Positions 44,187 to 53,645 are shown, counted from the first letter of the stretch. The stretch is 64,000 bases of DNA from an uncultured Opitutaceae bacterium (GCA_951813085.1 OX638348.1:4225627-4289626); one strand, 5' to 3'. Numbers and translations: made by a program. Notes: a model not told the origin generated them from the letters alone.

Positions 44187-46512
44187 GAGATCGTCGCCCG
44201 TGGCGATATCGTCGAAGTGATTTGATATATCTAGATCGAATTGCGCGTCCTCTTGGATGCTTTTCGTCTACAATATTTGCGGTGAGCGTAGGAGCGTCAT
44301 TTGTATTCTCGACTGATAAGGTAAAGCTCTGACCGACTTCTGCTTCCCCATCAGATGCGGTGATCGGGATGCTTAAGTCACCAATATCATCGTTTCTTGG
44401 AGTTCCGGAAAGTTCACCCGTTTGCGAGTCGATTGAAAGCCAATCAGGTAGTGGATCCCCATTTTCAAGTGAGGCAGAAAACGAGAGGGTATCGCCCAAA
44501 TCTTGATCTTGGAAATTTCCGGATACATCTAGGCTGAATTCACTGTCTTCATCGGTGGCTAGATCTTCGATACTTGCTGTGACGGTGGGTCCGTCGTTTG
44601 TGTTCTCTACTTCGATGGAGAAGGTATCGGATACAGATTGCTCACCATCTGAAGCAGTTACTGTAATTGAAATTTCACCGACATCGTCGTTCTCGGGAAC
44701 ACCGCTGAAGGTTCCTGACTCGGGATCGAAACTCAACCATTCTGGAAGAGCATCTCCTCCTTCGAGCGTGGCGGAGTAAGTTAAAGTGTCTCCAATATCC
44801 TGATCTTCAAATCGCGAGGAGATATCTAGATTGAACGCGGAGTCCTCGTCAGTGGAGGTGTCTGGAATCGCTGATGCCAACGATGGCCCGTCATTGGTGT
44901 TCTCAACTTCCAGATTAAATACCTGGTCGCTGCTAAGCTCGCCGTCCGAAGCGGTTACTTTGAGGGCGATATTGCCAACGTCGTCATTTCTTGGCGTATC
45001 GGTCAATTCTCCTGTTTCCGAGTCGATGCTGAGCCAATCTGGAAGCGGGTCTCCGTTGGACTGGGTGGCGGAGTAGCTAAGGGAGTCTCCCAGGTCTTCG
45101 TCTTGGAATGCAGCCGATGCATCTAGGCTAAAGGGCGTTCCCTCATCGATGTCTTGATTCTCGATTGCGGCGGTGACGACTGGTCCGTCATTCGTGTTTT
45201 CAATGGAAAGATTGAACGTGTCACTGGTCGACTCGGAACCGTCGGACGCAGTGACAGTCACCGAAAGATCACCAACGTCCTCATTTTCGGGCGTTCCCGA
45301 CAGCGTGCCAGAATTGGGGTCAATTGACAGCCAGTCTGGCAGGGGGTCTCCGTTCTCAAGGGTTGCGGAAAAGGTGAGTGAATCACCTACGTCTTCGTCT
45401 GAAAAGTGTGAGGATACATCAAGATTGAATTCCGTGTCCTCCGTTGCTTCGGAGTCACCGATTTGCGCTGTCAGGATGGGAGCGTCATTGGTATTCTCGA
45501 CGGTTAAGGTAAAGGATTGAGAAGCGGTCTCCTCGCCATCGGAGTCGGTGACGCTAATTTCGAGATCCCCGACGTCGGCGTTTCGAGGAATTCCGTTTAG
45601 AGTCCCTAGCTCGGAATCAAACGAGATCCAATCTGGAAGCGGATCTCCGTTAGTCAAAGTTGCGGAATAAGTGAGCGTATCGCCTAGATCTACGTCTGCG
45701 AAGTTACTTGATACGTCCAAGCTGAACGATGCGTCCTCGTCCGTGCTCTGTTCACCGATGCTCGTTGTAGCGGTGGGTCCGTCATTGGTGTTTTCGACTG
45801 TCAGGGAAAACGTATTCGAGACCGCTGCCTCTCCGTCTGAAGCGGTGACGGAAACTGAAAGATCGCCGACGTCGCCATTTTCGGGCGTTCCTGACAGCCT
45901 TCCAGTTTGAGGATCTATCGTCAGCCAATCTGGAAGCGGGTCGCCATTTTCAAGATTGGCGCTGAATGACAGAACGTCTCCTAGATCCGCGTCCGAGAAG
46001 TTTTCCGCGATATCCAGTGAAAATAGAGCATCTTCGTTTGTCGTAGAATTCAGGATACTAGTTTCGACGATGGGGCCATCGTTGGTGTTTTGTACATCGA
46101 TGGAGAAAGAATTGGTGACGCTTTCAGTTCCGTCGGAAGCGGTTACCGTAACGTCAATGGCTCCGACATCGTCGTTTCTTGGCGTACCTGTAAATTGCCC
46201 GGTTTCCGAGTCGAACGAGAGCCACTCCGGAAGCGCATCCCCGTTTTCAAGCGAGGCGGAGAAGGAGAGTGTATCATTTCCGTCGAGATCGTCAAAATGG
46301 GTTAATGCGTCAAATTCGAATAGTTGGTCTTCGTTTGTCGATTGATCTTCTATTTGGTCGATCGTTGGAGCTCGATTGGCTTGATCGACGGTAACTTGAA
46401 ACGTTTGGCTGGCAGTTGCGCCTGAGTTGTCGGTTGCTGTGATCGTTATTTGATGGTCGCCTACAATCACCTTCGCTAGGCGTTCCGCTAAGAGAACCCG
46501 TTTCAGGGTCAA
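44131..46512 (-). CDS. Adhesin segment 2: He_PIG repeats 2-8 and part of 9
   Basis: The first ~15 residues are out-of-frame; the repeat frame starts at VGDHQITITATDNSGATA. Seven complete repeats of ~98 residues follow, each with the NTNDGP junction and the PDWLSID or PEWLSFD core. It ends out of frame after NTNDAPTLTANIVDE. This segment cannot start translation by itself. Confidence 0.75.
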   Translation of the reverse strand: MTLKRVLLAERLAKVIVGDHQITITATDNSGATASQTFQVTVDQANRAPTIDQIEDQSTNEDQLFEFDALTHFDDLDGNDTLSFSASLENGDALPEWLSFDSETGQFTGTPRNDDVGAIDVTVTASDGTESVTNSFSIDVQNTNDGPIVETSILNSTTNEDALFSLDIAENFSDADLGDVLSFSANLENGDPLPDWLTIDPQTGRLSGTPENGDVGDLSVSVTASDGEAAVSNTFSLTVENTNDGPTATTSIGEQSTDEDASFSLDVSSNFADVDLGDTLTYSATLTNGDPLPDWISFDSELGTLNGIPRNADVGDLEISVTDSDGEETASQSFTLTVENTNDAPILTAQIGDSEATEDTEFNLDVSSHFSDEDVGDSLTFSATLENGDPLPDWLSIDPNSGTLSGTPENEDVGDLSVTVTASDGSESTSDTFNLSIENTNDGPVVTAAIENQDIDEGTPFSLDASAAFQDEDLGDSLSYSATQSNGDPLPDWLSIDSETGELTDTPRNDDVGNIALKVTASDGELSSDQVFNLEVENTNDGPSLASAIPDTSTDEDSAFNLDISSRFEDQDIGDTLTYSATLEGGDALPEWLSFDPESGTFSGVPENDDVGEISITVTASDGEQSVSDTFSIEVENTNDGPTVTASIEDLATDEDSEFSLDVSGNFQDQDLGDTLSFSASLENGDPLPDWLSIDSQTGELSGTPRNDDIGDLSIPITASDGEAEVGQSFTLSVENTNDAPTLTANIVDEKHPRGRAIRSRYIKSLRRYRHGRRSRVRSLAIRWRRASRMAVV

Positions 46513-48184
46513 TTTCTAGCCAAGCCGGAAGTTCGGCAGAATAGGTCAAGGCGTCGCCGAAGTCGACATCGGTAAATGCGTTCTCGGGAAGGTCTAGCTG
46601 GAAATCGGTGTCGTTCTCAACCGCTTCATTGCCGATGTTGACCTGTACTACTAGGGCATTATTGACAGCTTCTACGTTTATGGATACGGGCGAGCTCTCG
46701 GTTGACCATGATTGTCCGTCGAATCCCGACCATGAGAAATTGGTTTCACCATTCCAATTGATATCGGGATGAAATTCCATATCTTCCACTTGATCGATGT
46801 CGATTAGTTGACCTTGCGTGACTGGCTCTCCATCAATCTTGATGACTCCGTTGTCGGGGAGCGAGTCAATGCGGATCATTTCCAGGTAGTCGCTATCTTC
46901 GTCCTCAAACGATTCTTCGAATTGTTCTGGATTGAACGAAACGACTACATCTTCTAGCCCTGACAGTCCCACGCTGGATACGGATGCGGCTTCGTTCACG
47001 TCTTCGGGCCAAACTGAGAGCGTTTGCTCGATCCGATTTCCATCCTGGTCGATGGATGCGATGGTCATCGGATATCTATCAGGTTGAGCTTCGTAGTCGA
47101 TGCTTACCCCATCCTTGAGCTTGAGCACATTGCCAACGACCTCGAAGTAGCTGGATTCATCACCAACTATTTCGTATGTGTAGTTGTTCCCTTGGCCAAA
47201 ATCGTTTGTATCCAGTTTTCCTATCAGACCACCTTCAATATTTTCCGCAATTCGGTCGTGGCTAAGAATGAGATGAAACGCTTGTCCGCCGCCATCTTTT
47301 GTTTCGGTGACGGTTATCGCTTTGCCGGTTTCAGAGTCACCATCGTTGATTGTGATTAGGATTTTTCGTTGGGAATCGTCGTTGAATGCGTCGTCACCTA
47401 GTCGCAGCAGGCCTTTGCCGGTATCGACTTCGATTTGACTGGGATCTCCGCCTTCGAATTGAGCGGTTATGGTCACCCCATCCGAGAGTCCGTCTTCTTG
47501 GAATTGCGGGATGAAGTCGCGGATATCTATTGCGATCAGCTCTGGATCCGTTGATGTCGTGTATGCGATTGGATTTCCATTTTGGGGATTCTCGGGGGTC
47601 GCGTTTGAATTCTCCGGCTCGCTTTTCTCTTCAGCGGGATCCGCTGGGGTATTGGAATCTTGAATCGCATTGGCAGAGGCATGGTCGTCTTCCGGTTCCT
47701 GTTCGGGTTGCTCTTGCGGTTCTACGTCTGCTTGGGAATTGGTGATTCCGGCGTCGCGCGCTCGGTCTTCAAGATCCGGGTTGTATTGGGCCAGGTCCCA
47801 CTTCTGAGATTCTGAAGTAACCGCAATCACAGCAAGAGGAGCGAACAGGATGCTTTGGCTGTACTGGTCGTCGGGAAGATCCGCCATGTCGACTCCGTCG
47901 GATTGCTGAACGAAATCGTGCCAAGTTATGCTATTTCCATCTTTTAGCTCGAGTACGGGCTCTTGAGAGAAATCGACGTCTAAGAAGCTCTTGAGGATGA
48001 AGGTGCTGCCGTCGTGGCAAACGATTTGAAGATCATTCGCTTGGGGGACGAGCTGGGCAACGATCTCGGGGTTCTTAATCTGAAAGCTCTCTCCGGAGAA
48101 AACTTGTAGACTCTCGCCATCTTGCAAGGAAAGGTGTTGGGGATTGGAATTGGAGTCTTGCTTGAAGCTGATTTCGAGGCTCAT
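46310..48184 (-). CDS. Adhesin segment 1: N-terminal, cadherin-like, first He_PIG repeat
   Basis: Start ATG at 48184. Residues 1-90 form the adhesin N-terminal domain (DGSTFILKSFLDVDF), 150-215 a Glu/Pro/Asn-rich linker, about 300-395 the cadherin-like domain, about 395-510 further Ig-like sequence, then the first He_PIG repeat (ALTYSAELPAWLEIDPETG). After SGTPSEGD the frame is lost; the remaining ~50 residues are out of frame. Confidence 0.8.
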   Translation of the reverse strand: MSLEISFKQDSNSNPQHLSLQDGESLQVFSGESFQIKNPEIVAQLVPQANDLQIVCHDGSTFILKSFLDVDFSQEPVLELKDGNSITWHDFVQQSDGVDMADLPDDQYSQSILFAPLAVIAVTSESQKWDLAQYNPDLEDRARDAGITNSQADVEPQEQPEQEPEDDHASANAIQDSNTPADPAEEKSEPENSNATPENPQNGNPIAYTTSTDPELIAIDIRDFIPQFQEDGLSDGVTITAQFEGGDPSQIEVDTGKGLLRLGDDAFNDDSQRKILITINDGDSETGKAITVTETKDGGGQAFHLILSHDRIAENIEGGLIGKLDTNDFGQGNNYTYEIVGDESSYFEVVGNVLKLKDGVSIDYEAQPDRYPMTIASIDQDGNRIEQTLSVWPEDVNEAASVSSVGLSGLEDVVVSFNPEQFEESFEDEDSDYLEMIRIDSLPDNGVIKIDGEPVTQGQLIDIDQVEDMEFHPDINWNGETNFSWSGFDGQSWSTESSPVSINVEAVNNALVVQVNIGNEAVENDTDFQLDLPENAFTDVDFGDALTYSAELPAWLEIDPETGSLSGTPSEGDCRRPSNNDHSNRQLRRNCQPNVSSYRRSSQSSSNDRPNRRSIDKRRPTIRI

Positions 48185-48271
48185 GACAATATTTTGTAGG
48201 TAATAAGTAGCGCGATCTGCGCGACTTACCTACATTACGGTTCCATGGGCCTCGAAATGTACTGTAATACG

Positions 48272-48295
48272 CTGATTTCACATAAATGAAATCAG
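48272..48295. promoter_or_regulatory. 9-bp inverted repeat upstream of adhesin
   Basis: CTGATTTCA and TGAAATCAG form perfect arms around a 6-nt A/T spacer, about 90 bp upstream of the adhesin start. The size and symmetry fit a dimeric repressor or activator site. There is no T-run to suggest a terminator. Low certainty. Confidence 0.4.
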
Positions 48296-48407
48296 GGCTA
48301 GATTTAGGTGCCTATGGTATATGAGTAGATTACTCTACTAGAGGGGACTCAGAGGGGACGATAAGGCGGCATTTCGCCAAATCACATCTCTCGAATCGGT
48401 AAAGCCC

Positions 48408-49298
48408 TTAGGCTGAAAACTGATACGCTGGTTTTGCGGCAGTTTTTTGGGTATCAATTGAGATGCGAAGGCTTTCTAGGTCGATGTCAATCGCCCGCCT
48501 ATACACCGTCTTACCTGCAATGAATTGGGAACCGTTTCGGATGATTTCCTTCACCTCGATACCCGATTCGCTTATGTCTATCGAAGTCGCTCCAGGCCAA
48601 GGAAGGAATGAACCGGAGTTTAGGACCGTTGTGGTCCCGCAGGTGGAAATATCCGGTTTATGAGTATGCCCGATTATCAAGAATTCTGGCGAGAACCCGA
48701 AACGCTCCACAAGTTCGACTGCGTTGGAGGGCGCTTTCTTCCAGGAATCCAAGACTTTCAAGATGCGGGTTGGCGGCCATGCTTGACGTAGGAAGATCTG
48801 GAATTTCCCCCACATAGTCGGGTCGTAATCCTTGACCAAGGCATGCTGCTCTTTCGAGGCATTCTTGAATATTTGGAGATAGTGGTAGAAGGAAGGCTGA
48901 TTGTCCTTGGAAAGTTGCTGGACTCCGTTTGCGACGGACTGCTTGAGGATATCGCTGTGTTGCGACCATGGAGCGATCGAGTCGAAAATAGCATCGCCAT
49001 GAGTTATGAGGATTTGTCCGTCATTCAGTTCGCAATAGTGTGCATTCGAAATGTCGGGGTCATGATTGCCGGTAATGAAGACTGCTTTGGTATTCCAAGA
49101 ATCGATCTTCTGCTGCAAATCTCTGATTGATGGGAGCGGCCTTCCAATGTGCGAGGGGGAGTCCTCGTAGATTTGCTCTAGAGTGTCGCCATTAAAAATG
49201 ACGGTATCCGCCTTGGAGACAAGGCTTTGCAGCGAATCGGAATCCTTGATTAGGCTCGCTTTGTGGCCCCAGTGCAGATCTGAGAGAACTCTAATCAC
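48408..49298 (-). CDS. Calcineurin-like metallophosphoesterase
   Basis: A 296-residue protein with all metallophosphoesterase motifs in order: LSDLHWGH (D-x-H), FNGDTLEQ (G-D), ITGNHDPD (G-N-H-D), ITHGDAIFD (H-G-D), and IIGHTHKPD (G-H-x-H). The order and size suit the LpxH/UDP-sugar-phosphatase-like branch, but substrate cannot be read from sequence. Ends in a hydrophilic tail with VYRRAIDIDLESLRI. Alone on the minus strand. Confidence 0.83.
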   Translation of the reverse strand: MIRVLSDLHWGHKASLIKDSDSLQSLVSKADTVIFNGDTLEQIYEDSPSHIGRPLPSIRDLQQKIDSWNTKAVFITGNHDPDISNAHYCELNDGQILITHGDAIFDSIAPWSQHSDILKQSVANGVQQLSKDNQPSFYHYLQIFKNASKEQHALVKDYDPTMWGKFQIFLRQAWPPTRILKVLDSWKKAPSNAVELVERFGFSPEFLIIGHTHKPDISTCGTTTVLNSGSFLPWPGATSIDISESGIEVKEIIRNGSQFIAGKTVYRRAIDIDLESLRISIDTQKTAAKPAYQFSA

Positions 49299-49437
49299 TT
49301 GTTGGTTTGTGGAAGGTAATGAGGATTAGTCAGCGTGACCATATCTGAGAATTGTTGCGGCGCAAACGGCGCCTTCATATTTATCGGTGGTTGTTCACTT
49401 ATCTAAAGATTCTCGGTCGAAGTCCGATGGTTTTTGG

Positions 49438-49662
49438 ATGAACTCCACCGAGAATCTCCAATCATTGATTGCGGCGGCTTCAGGAACAGGTGGATTGAGT
49501 GGTGATGCGGTCAAGAGCCTGGGTTTCCTGGCGGAAAATATACGAACGCCAGAAACGTCCCTAGAAGACCTATTGGAATGCATCCCTATCAAAGACAGCG
49601 GTGATCTTGAAAAGTTGCGGAATCTCCAGCGCGAGGCGCGGTCCAATCCCTATCTGGACTAG
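49438..49662 (+). CDS. Small hypothetical protein
   Basis: A 74-residue acidic helical protein from ATG 49438 (MNSTENLQSLIAAASGTGGL...). A GTG at 49387 would add 17 residues. The end overlaps nothing: the argA-like stop on the other strand is 2 bp away. No family recognised. The Asp/Glu/Leu pattern and absence of rare codons suggest it is real. Confidence 0.45.
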   Translation: MNSTENLQSLIAAASGTGGLSGDAVKSLGFLAENIRTPETSLEDLLECIPIKDSGDLEKLRNLQREARSNPYLD

Positions 49663-49664
49663 CT

Positions 49665-50720
49665 CTAGAGGGGCTTGGCAAATACCTTGGAGTTACGCTT
49701 GCCGATTCGATACTCTTCCAAGCGACGCTTGGGAAGCTCTTCAGGCGATATCTCTTCGAATCCCTCCATGGATTCGAAAAACCCGAGACTTTGAGTCGAC
49801 AATGCCAGAACTCTGGTAGCGCCTTCATCTCTAAGCGTATGGCAGGCGAACTTTGTGAGATTCGAGCCGATGCCTTGTCTTTGATGCATCGGATGGACGA
49901 ACAAGGCATTAATCTCGGCGGTTGAGGCATCTTCAGGAAAACGCTTTATCAAAACGCATCCCACGAGGTTGCCGTCGATCTCGTAGACATAGAAGTTAGG
50001 CGCTTCTTGCTCGATGGATTCGATAGATCTGAGAGCCAATTCTTCCTTTTCAACAGAGCCGCTGGTTAAGTTATAGATCAATGTCACGTCAGCGCGAGTC
50101 GCTTTTCGGATTTGCTGGTATTCGTTTCCGTATACGAGCGTACCTACGCCTTCATTGGAAAATACTTCGCGAATAAGGCCATCGTGTATGTGACCATTCA
50201 ATACGTGTACGCGGGCTACGCCACCTTTGACGCCAGCAAGGGCGTTCTGGGCTTTGCTCAACATGTTTTCAGGAATAGTTGATTCTCTATTCTGCTCTAG
50301 GCTTTTCTCCAGCGAATCCACTGGGATCTGGCGCGCGATCGAACCGTCGAGCTCAAGCCCATCAAGCTCAGCCATGAATATCGTTTTCGTGGCCTTGAGC
50401 GCAAACGCTACTTCTATCGCGAGCAGATCGCTGTTGATTCTGAGCGTGTGTCCATTCCGGTCGAAACCGATCGGTTGGATGATTGGAATGATGTTTCGGC
50501 TAATAAGGTGGTCCAAGAATTCAGCATCGATTCGATCTACTTTGCCGCTTCTTAAATGGTCGACTCCTTTTATGACTCCGATAGGAGTGGAGCGGACCGA
50601 GTTCGTTATGGTGCATTTTAGCCCAGATTGCGTGAGCGCTTCTAGGATTTGGTGAGAGGCCCGAGATGACGCCCGGATCGCTAGGTCCAAGGTGGAATTC
50701 ATCCGTAACGCCGGAACCAT
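49665..50720 (-). CDS. argA: ArgA main frame
   Basis: A 351-residue segment covering most of the AAK domain and the whole GNAT acetyltransferase domain. The first ~10 residues (MVPALRMNST) are out-of-frame sequence before DLAIRASS. Confidence 0.8.
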   Translation of the reverse strand: MVPALRMNSTLDLAIRASSRASHQILEALTQSGLKCTITNSVRSTPIGVIKGVDHLRSGKVDRIDAEFLDHLISRNIIPIIQPIGFDRNGHTLRINSDLLAIEVAFALKATKTIFMAELDGLELDGSIARQIPVDSLEKSLEQNRESTIPENMLSKAQNALAGVKGGVARVHVLNGHIHDGLIREVFSNEGVGTLVYGNEYQQIRKATRADVTLIYNLTSGSVEKEELALRSIESIEQEAPNFYVYEIDGNLVGCVLIKRFPEDASTAEINALFVHPMHQRQGIGSNLTKFACHTLRDEGATRVLALSTQSLGFFESMEGFEEISPEELPKRRLEEYRIGKRNSKVFAKPL

Positions 50721-50970
50721 CCGCGTTCGTGATGTCGATGCCTCTACTTTGCGATAGATCGATCAATTGCTTACCGATGCCGTGCGCTATGACTACATTG
50801 ATTTGCAAGCTTCGCAGAACGGCTATGTCCAAAAGCAAATTGGGTAGGTTTTCGCTTTCGATAATGGATCCGTCGAGCGAAACGACAAACGTCTGTCCCA
50901 GAAATCTTGGGACGTAATTTAAGATCCCTCTCAAATCGGTTGGCTTAATATGGGAAACTCTGTCGTCCAT
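49665..50970 (-). pseudogene. argA: N-acetylglutamate synthase (ArgA type), frame-disrupted
   Basis: This enzyme acetylates glutamate in arginine biosynthesis. The N-terminal amino-acid-kinase domain begins in one frame (FVVSLDGSIIESENLPNLLL, NVVIAHGIGKQLIDL, ADGSGVTDEFHL). It continues in another (DLAIRASSRASHQILEAL, TPIGVIKGVDHLRSGKVDRI, FNGDGRTA-position PIGFDRNGHTLRIN). A GNAT domain ends it (NALFVHPMHQRQGIGSNLTK). Removing one G at CCTTGGAC near 50690 joins them, so an assembly error is likely in this biosynthetic gene. Start ATG 50970 has CAGGAC upstream; a GTG at 51000 is an alternative. The main frame from 50720 keeps the GNAT domain intact. Confidence 0.85.
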
Positions 50971-51064
50971 TTGTCCTGCATTAAATCGGCAGTCTTGCAC
51001 GTATTGCCGACATTATTTCACTCCTTATGGGGATTGGTGAGTGGATGACAATGACGAAGCGGCA

Positions 51065-51814
51065 TCAGGACTGATTGAATGCTGAGACGTCCTTCTCGCC
51101 CCCTATCTCGATTTTCCAATTCCTAATATTGTCTGCCGTATAAAGTGAAATATTTATTTGGTCGGTGTCGATTGGCTGGGTATTGATGCGAAAGTCGGCG
51201 GTTGCGACGCTGCCGCTTAACTTGATTTTCCCTAGATGCTCCGCGTCTTCGATGCGCAGCTCAGCCAGCAGGATAAGTTCCGACTCCTTATAGAGCGCGG
51301 TGAGGCTGAACTCGGGACGATCGATTAAGTGCGAAGGACCCACAATCCTGATTTCCAGGCTTTCCCCGATCGCAAACGACTTGCTTGAGCGCGCTTCAAT
51401 AATTTGTGGCACGAGAATCGGTTTCCTTGGGAGATAGTAGACGATTTTGGAAGGCAACGATTCCTCGAGTGGAGACTCGCGTTTCGTGGCTGCGATGGGA
51501 TCTGTGAATTGCCCTGCGGATTGAGGCTCTCGAGAAACGCCCAAGCTATACCAGTCATAGAGGTTTTTCTCTGCAGCGTTCTCAATGCGTTGCTGCATTG
51601 CTCGACTTGGCTCGAAGGGTCTTTCTTCCTTGCGAAATGAAAGCTGGACCCAGGTGTAGAAGAGAATGAAGCAGAGGATCGATACAGCGATCGGCCACAT
51701 TGGCCATGGCTTTCGTTCGTCGGGCTTTCGAGGCGCGCTTGGTTCTTGAAGATCATCTTCCATCGATTCGCTAGCCAATCCGAATCGGATCGAAGTTAAA
51801 GCATGAAGCGCCAT
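51065..51814 (-). CDS. Single-pass membrane protein of unknown function
   Basis: The long frame has 249 residues; a second ATG at 51763 (MEDDLQEPSAPRKPDERKPW) is equally plausible. It has one TM segment (WPIAVSILCFILFYTWVQL) after a short charged N terminus, then a periplasmic beta-rich domain (EIRVIGPSHLIDRPEFSLTA, NISLYTADNIRNWKIEIGG). No family recognised. It is divergent from proS; the 59 bp between must hold both promoters if the first ATG is right. Confidence 0.65.
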   Translation of the reverse strand: MALHALTSIRFGLASESMEDDLQEPSAPRKPDERKPWPMWPIAVSILCFILFYTWVQLSFRKEERPFEPSRAMQQRIENAAEKNLYDWYSLGVSREPQSAGQFTDPIAATKRESPLEESLPSKIVYYLPRKPILVPQIIEARSSKSFAIGESLEIRIVGPSHLIDRPEFSLTALYKESELILLAELRIEDAEHLGKIKLSGSVATADFRINTQPIDTDQINISLYTADNIRNWKIEIGGEKDVSAFNQS

Positions 51815-51873
51815 TTGAATTCATTTTTCGTTGCGCGGCTAAAACGGGGCGGTCATTTGATAGGTTTTCTGAC

Positions 51874-53643
51874 ATGCATTATTGGAGCAAAACGTACATT
51901 CCGACCCTGAAAGAGAGCCCTGCCGAGGCGGAGATCGAATCGCACAAGCTGTTGCTGCGAGCGGGTTTAGTTAGAAAAGTGGGAGCAGGGCTCTATGCAT
52001 TCTTGCCATTGGGTAAGCGGGTTCTCGAGAAAGTGTCTCAGATCTGCCGGGAAGAAATGGATGCGGCGGGAGCGATCGAGCTCCTGATGCCTGCCGTATT
52101 GCCTGCGGAGCAGTGGAAGGCAGGTCCTCGATGGAATGCAGTGCGTGAAGTGATGTACTCGGTGAGTAGCGCCGGGGCGGACTCGAAGCCCGCAGATGAA
52201 CCGCAATACGTTCTTGGGCCCACGCATGAAGAAGTGATTACTCCGCTGATTGGCTCGGAAATATCTAGCTACAGGGATCTAGGGAAAACCTTCTATCAAA
52301 TACAAACCAAGTTTCGGAACGAAATCCGACCACGCTACGGTTTGATGCGGGCGAGAGAATTCGTCATGAAAGATGGATACAGCTTCGATGAGAACGATGA
52401 GAATGCCGAAGCAACGTATCGGCAGATGGCCCAAGCTTATGATCGATTTTTCGCTCGCTGCGGTTTGACGTTCATTTCGGTCGAAGCGGATACTGGGATC
52501 ATGGGGGGCGCGTTCTCTCACGAGTACATGGTTCCAGCCGAAGTCGGCGATGACGATGTCGTCTATTGCGAAGAAAGCGGATACGCCGCCAATATCGAAA
52601 AGGCGAGAAGCGGGCTTGTCCCAGCGGATTTTTCTGAGGCTGCGCCGGACGGCGCTATAGAGGAATTTGAAACTCCAGGCGTTACTACGATAAAGGGGCT
52701 GGCTGCCGAACCGTACGGGATAAAGGCCGAAGCCCAATTCAAGACGCTGCTTTATGTGGGAGATGGAAAATTGTTCGCCGTCGTGTTGAGAGGGTGCGAT
52801 GATCTGCAAGAAGCGAAATTGGGTTTATTGGGTTACGAGCTCGTTCGACCTGCGACCCCTGAGGAGATAGAATCTGTCATGGGCGCGAAACCCGGTAGCC
52901 TGGGAGTGGTCAAAGACACAATCAAAGCGCGGGAACAGCTCGATGGCATCTATGCGGATGAGTCCATCCGTCTCGTTGGCAATGGCGCAACGGGCGCGAA
53001 CAAGGATGGCTTCCATCTGCGAAATGTGAATGCGCGTCGAGATCTGGACATTGATTCATATGGAGATTTCCGCATGGCGAATGCGGGTGAACCTTGCCCG
53101 CAATCGGGAAAGCCGCTCAAGATCGTCCGAGCTATAGAAGTCGGGCATATATTTAAGCTGGGGACTAAATTTAGCGAGAGCGATTCCTGGGGCGCGACTT
53201 TTACTGATTCTCAAAAGGAGACGAGGCCAGCGGTTATGGGTTGCTATGGTATTGGAGTTTCAAGGACAGTTCAAGCCATCATCGAGCAGTCAAGAGATAG
53301 TCAAGGCATCAAGTGGCCTTGGAATGTGGCTCCTTACCATGTGATTATAACGGTGCTAGATCCAGATGTTGAAGAAGCGATGTCGCTGGCTCGGAAATTG
53401 GGTACGGCTTCGGAATCCGCCGGTGCGGATGTGATGATTGATGATCGAGATGAACGTCCGGGCGTCAAATTTAAGGATGCCGACCTGATAGGAATCCCCT
53501 TGAGAATTACGATTGGAGGGCGTGGATTGAAAGAAGGTGTTGTAGAAGTTAAATGGCGCGATGAGGAATCTGCTAGGAAAGTTGCGATAGATGAATCAGA
53601 ATCAGTGGTTGTATCGGAATTACGTGAACGAAATCCTAATTAG
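51874..53643 (+). CDS. proS: Prolyl-tRNA synthetase, bacterial type
   Basis: A 589-residue class II synthetase with the bacterial editing insert. Signatures: class II motif 1 region LLLRAGLVRKVGAGLYAFLP with ELLMPAVLPAEQWK, motif 2 TKFRNEIRPRYGLMRAREF, insertion domain at about 220-400 (YLGADGK-type YVGDGKLFAVVLRGCDDLQE), motif 3 ETRPAVMGCYGIGVSRTVQA, and the anticodon-binding domain (VIITVLDPD, IDDRDERPGVKFKDADLIGI). Length is a little above the usual ~570. It heads a run with clpS 2 bp after its stop. Confidence 0.95.
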   Translation: MHYWSKTYIPTLKESPAEAEIESHKLLLRAGLVRKVGAGLYAFLPLGKRVLEKVSQICREEMDAAGAIELLMPAVLPAEQWKAGPRWNAVREVMYSVSSAGADSKPADEPQYVLGPTHEEVITPLIGSEISSYRDLGKTFYQIQTKFRNEIRPRYGLMRAREFVMKDGYSFDENDENAEATYRQMAQAYDRFFARCGLTFISVEADTGIMGGAFSHEYMVPAEVGDDDVVYCEESGYAANIEKARSGLVPADFSEAAPDGAIEEFETPGVTTIKGLAAEPYGIKAEAQFKTLLYVGDGKLFAVVLRGCDDLQEAKLGLLGYELVRPATPEEIESVMGAKPGSLGVVKDTIKAREQLDGIYADESIRLVGNGATGANKDGFHLRNVNARRDLDIDSYGDFRMANAGEPCPQSGKPLKIVRAIEVGHIFKLGTKFSESDSWGATFTDSQKETRPAVMGCYGIGVSRTVQAIIEQSRDSQGIKWPWNVAPYHVIITVLDPDVEEAMSLARKLGTASESAGADVMIDDRDERPGVKFKDADLIGIPLRITIGGRGLKEGVVEVKWRDEESARKVAIDESESVVVSELRERNPN

Positions 53644-53645
53644 GA

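Larger units (their letters stand above)
42390..48184 (-). pseudogene. Giant adhesin: cadherin-like, 12 He_PIG repeats, RTX; frame-disrupted
   Basis: A ~1,930-residue surface protein in five frames. Order: an N-terminal domain typical of large RTX adhesins (LQDGESLQVFSGESFQI...), an acidic linker, a cadherin-like domain (YFEVVGNVLKLKDGVSIDYE), then 12 Ig-like He_PIG repeats of about 98 residues. Each repeat follows NTNDGP ... TDEDA.FSLDVS.NF.D.D.GDTL ... LENGDPLPDWLSID..TG..SGTP. RTX calcium-binding repeats (GSGDDWIDGKKGDDTIDAG), a Gly-Ser linker and a C-terminal domain follow. There is no Sec signal; type I secretion is likely. Breaks near 46485, 44265, 43395 and 42775 are single-base; three fit homopolymers (extra T in GATTGTA, extra A in GAAAAGC, missing A in a GGAAGT repeat). 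Confidence 0.82.
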
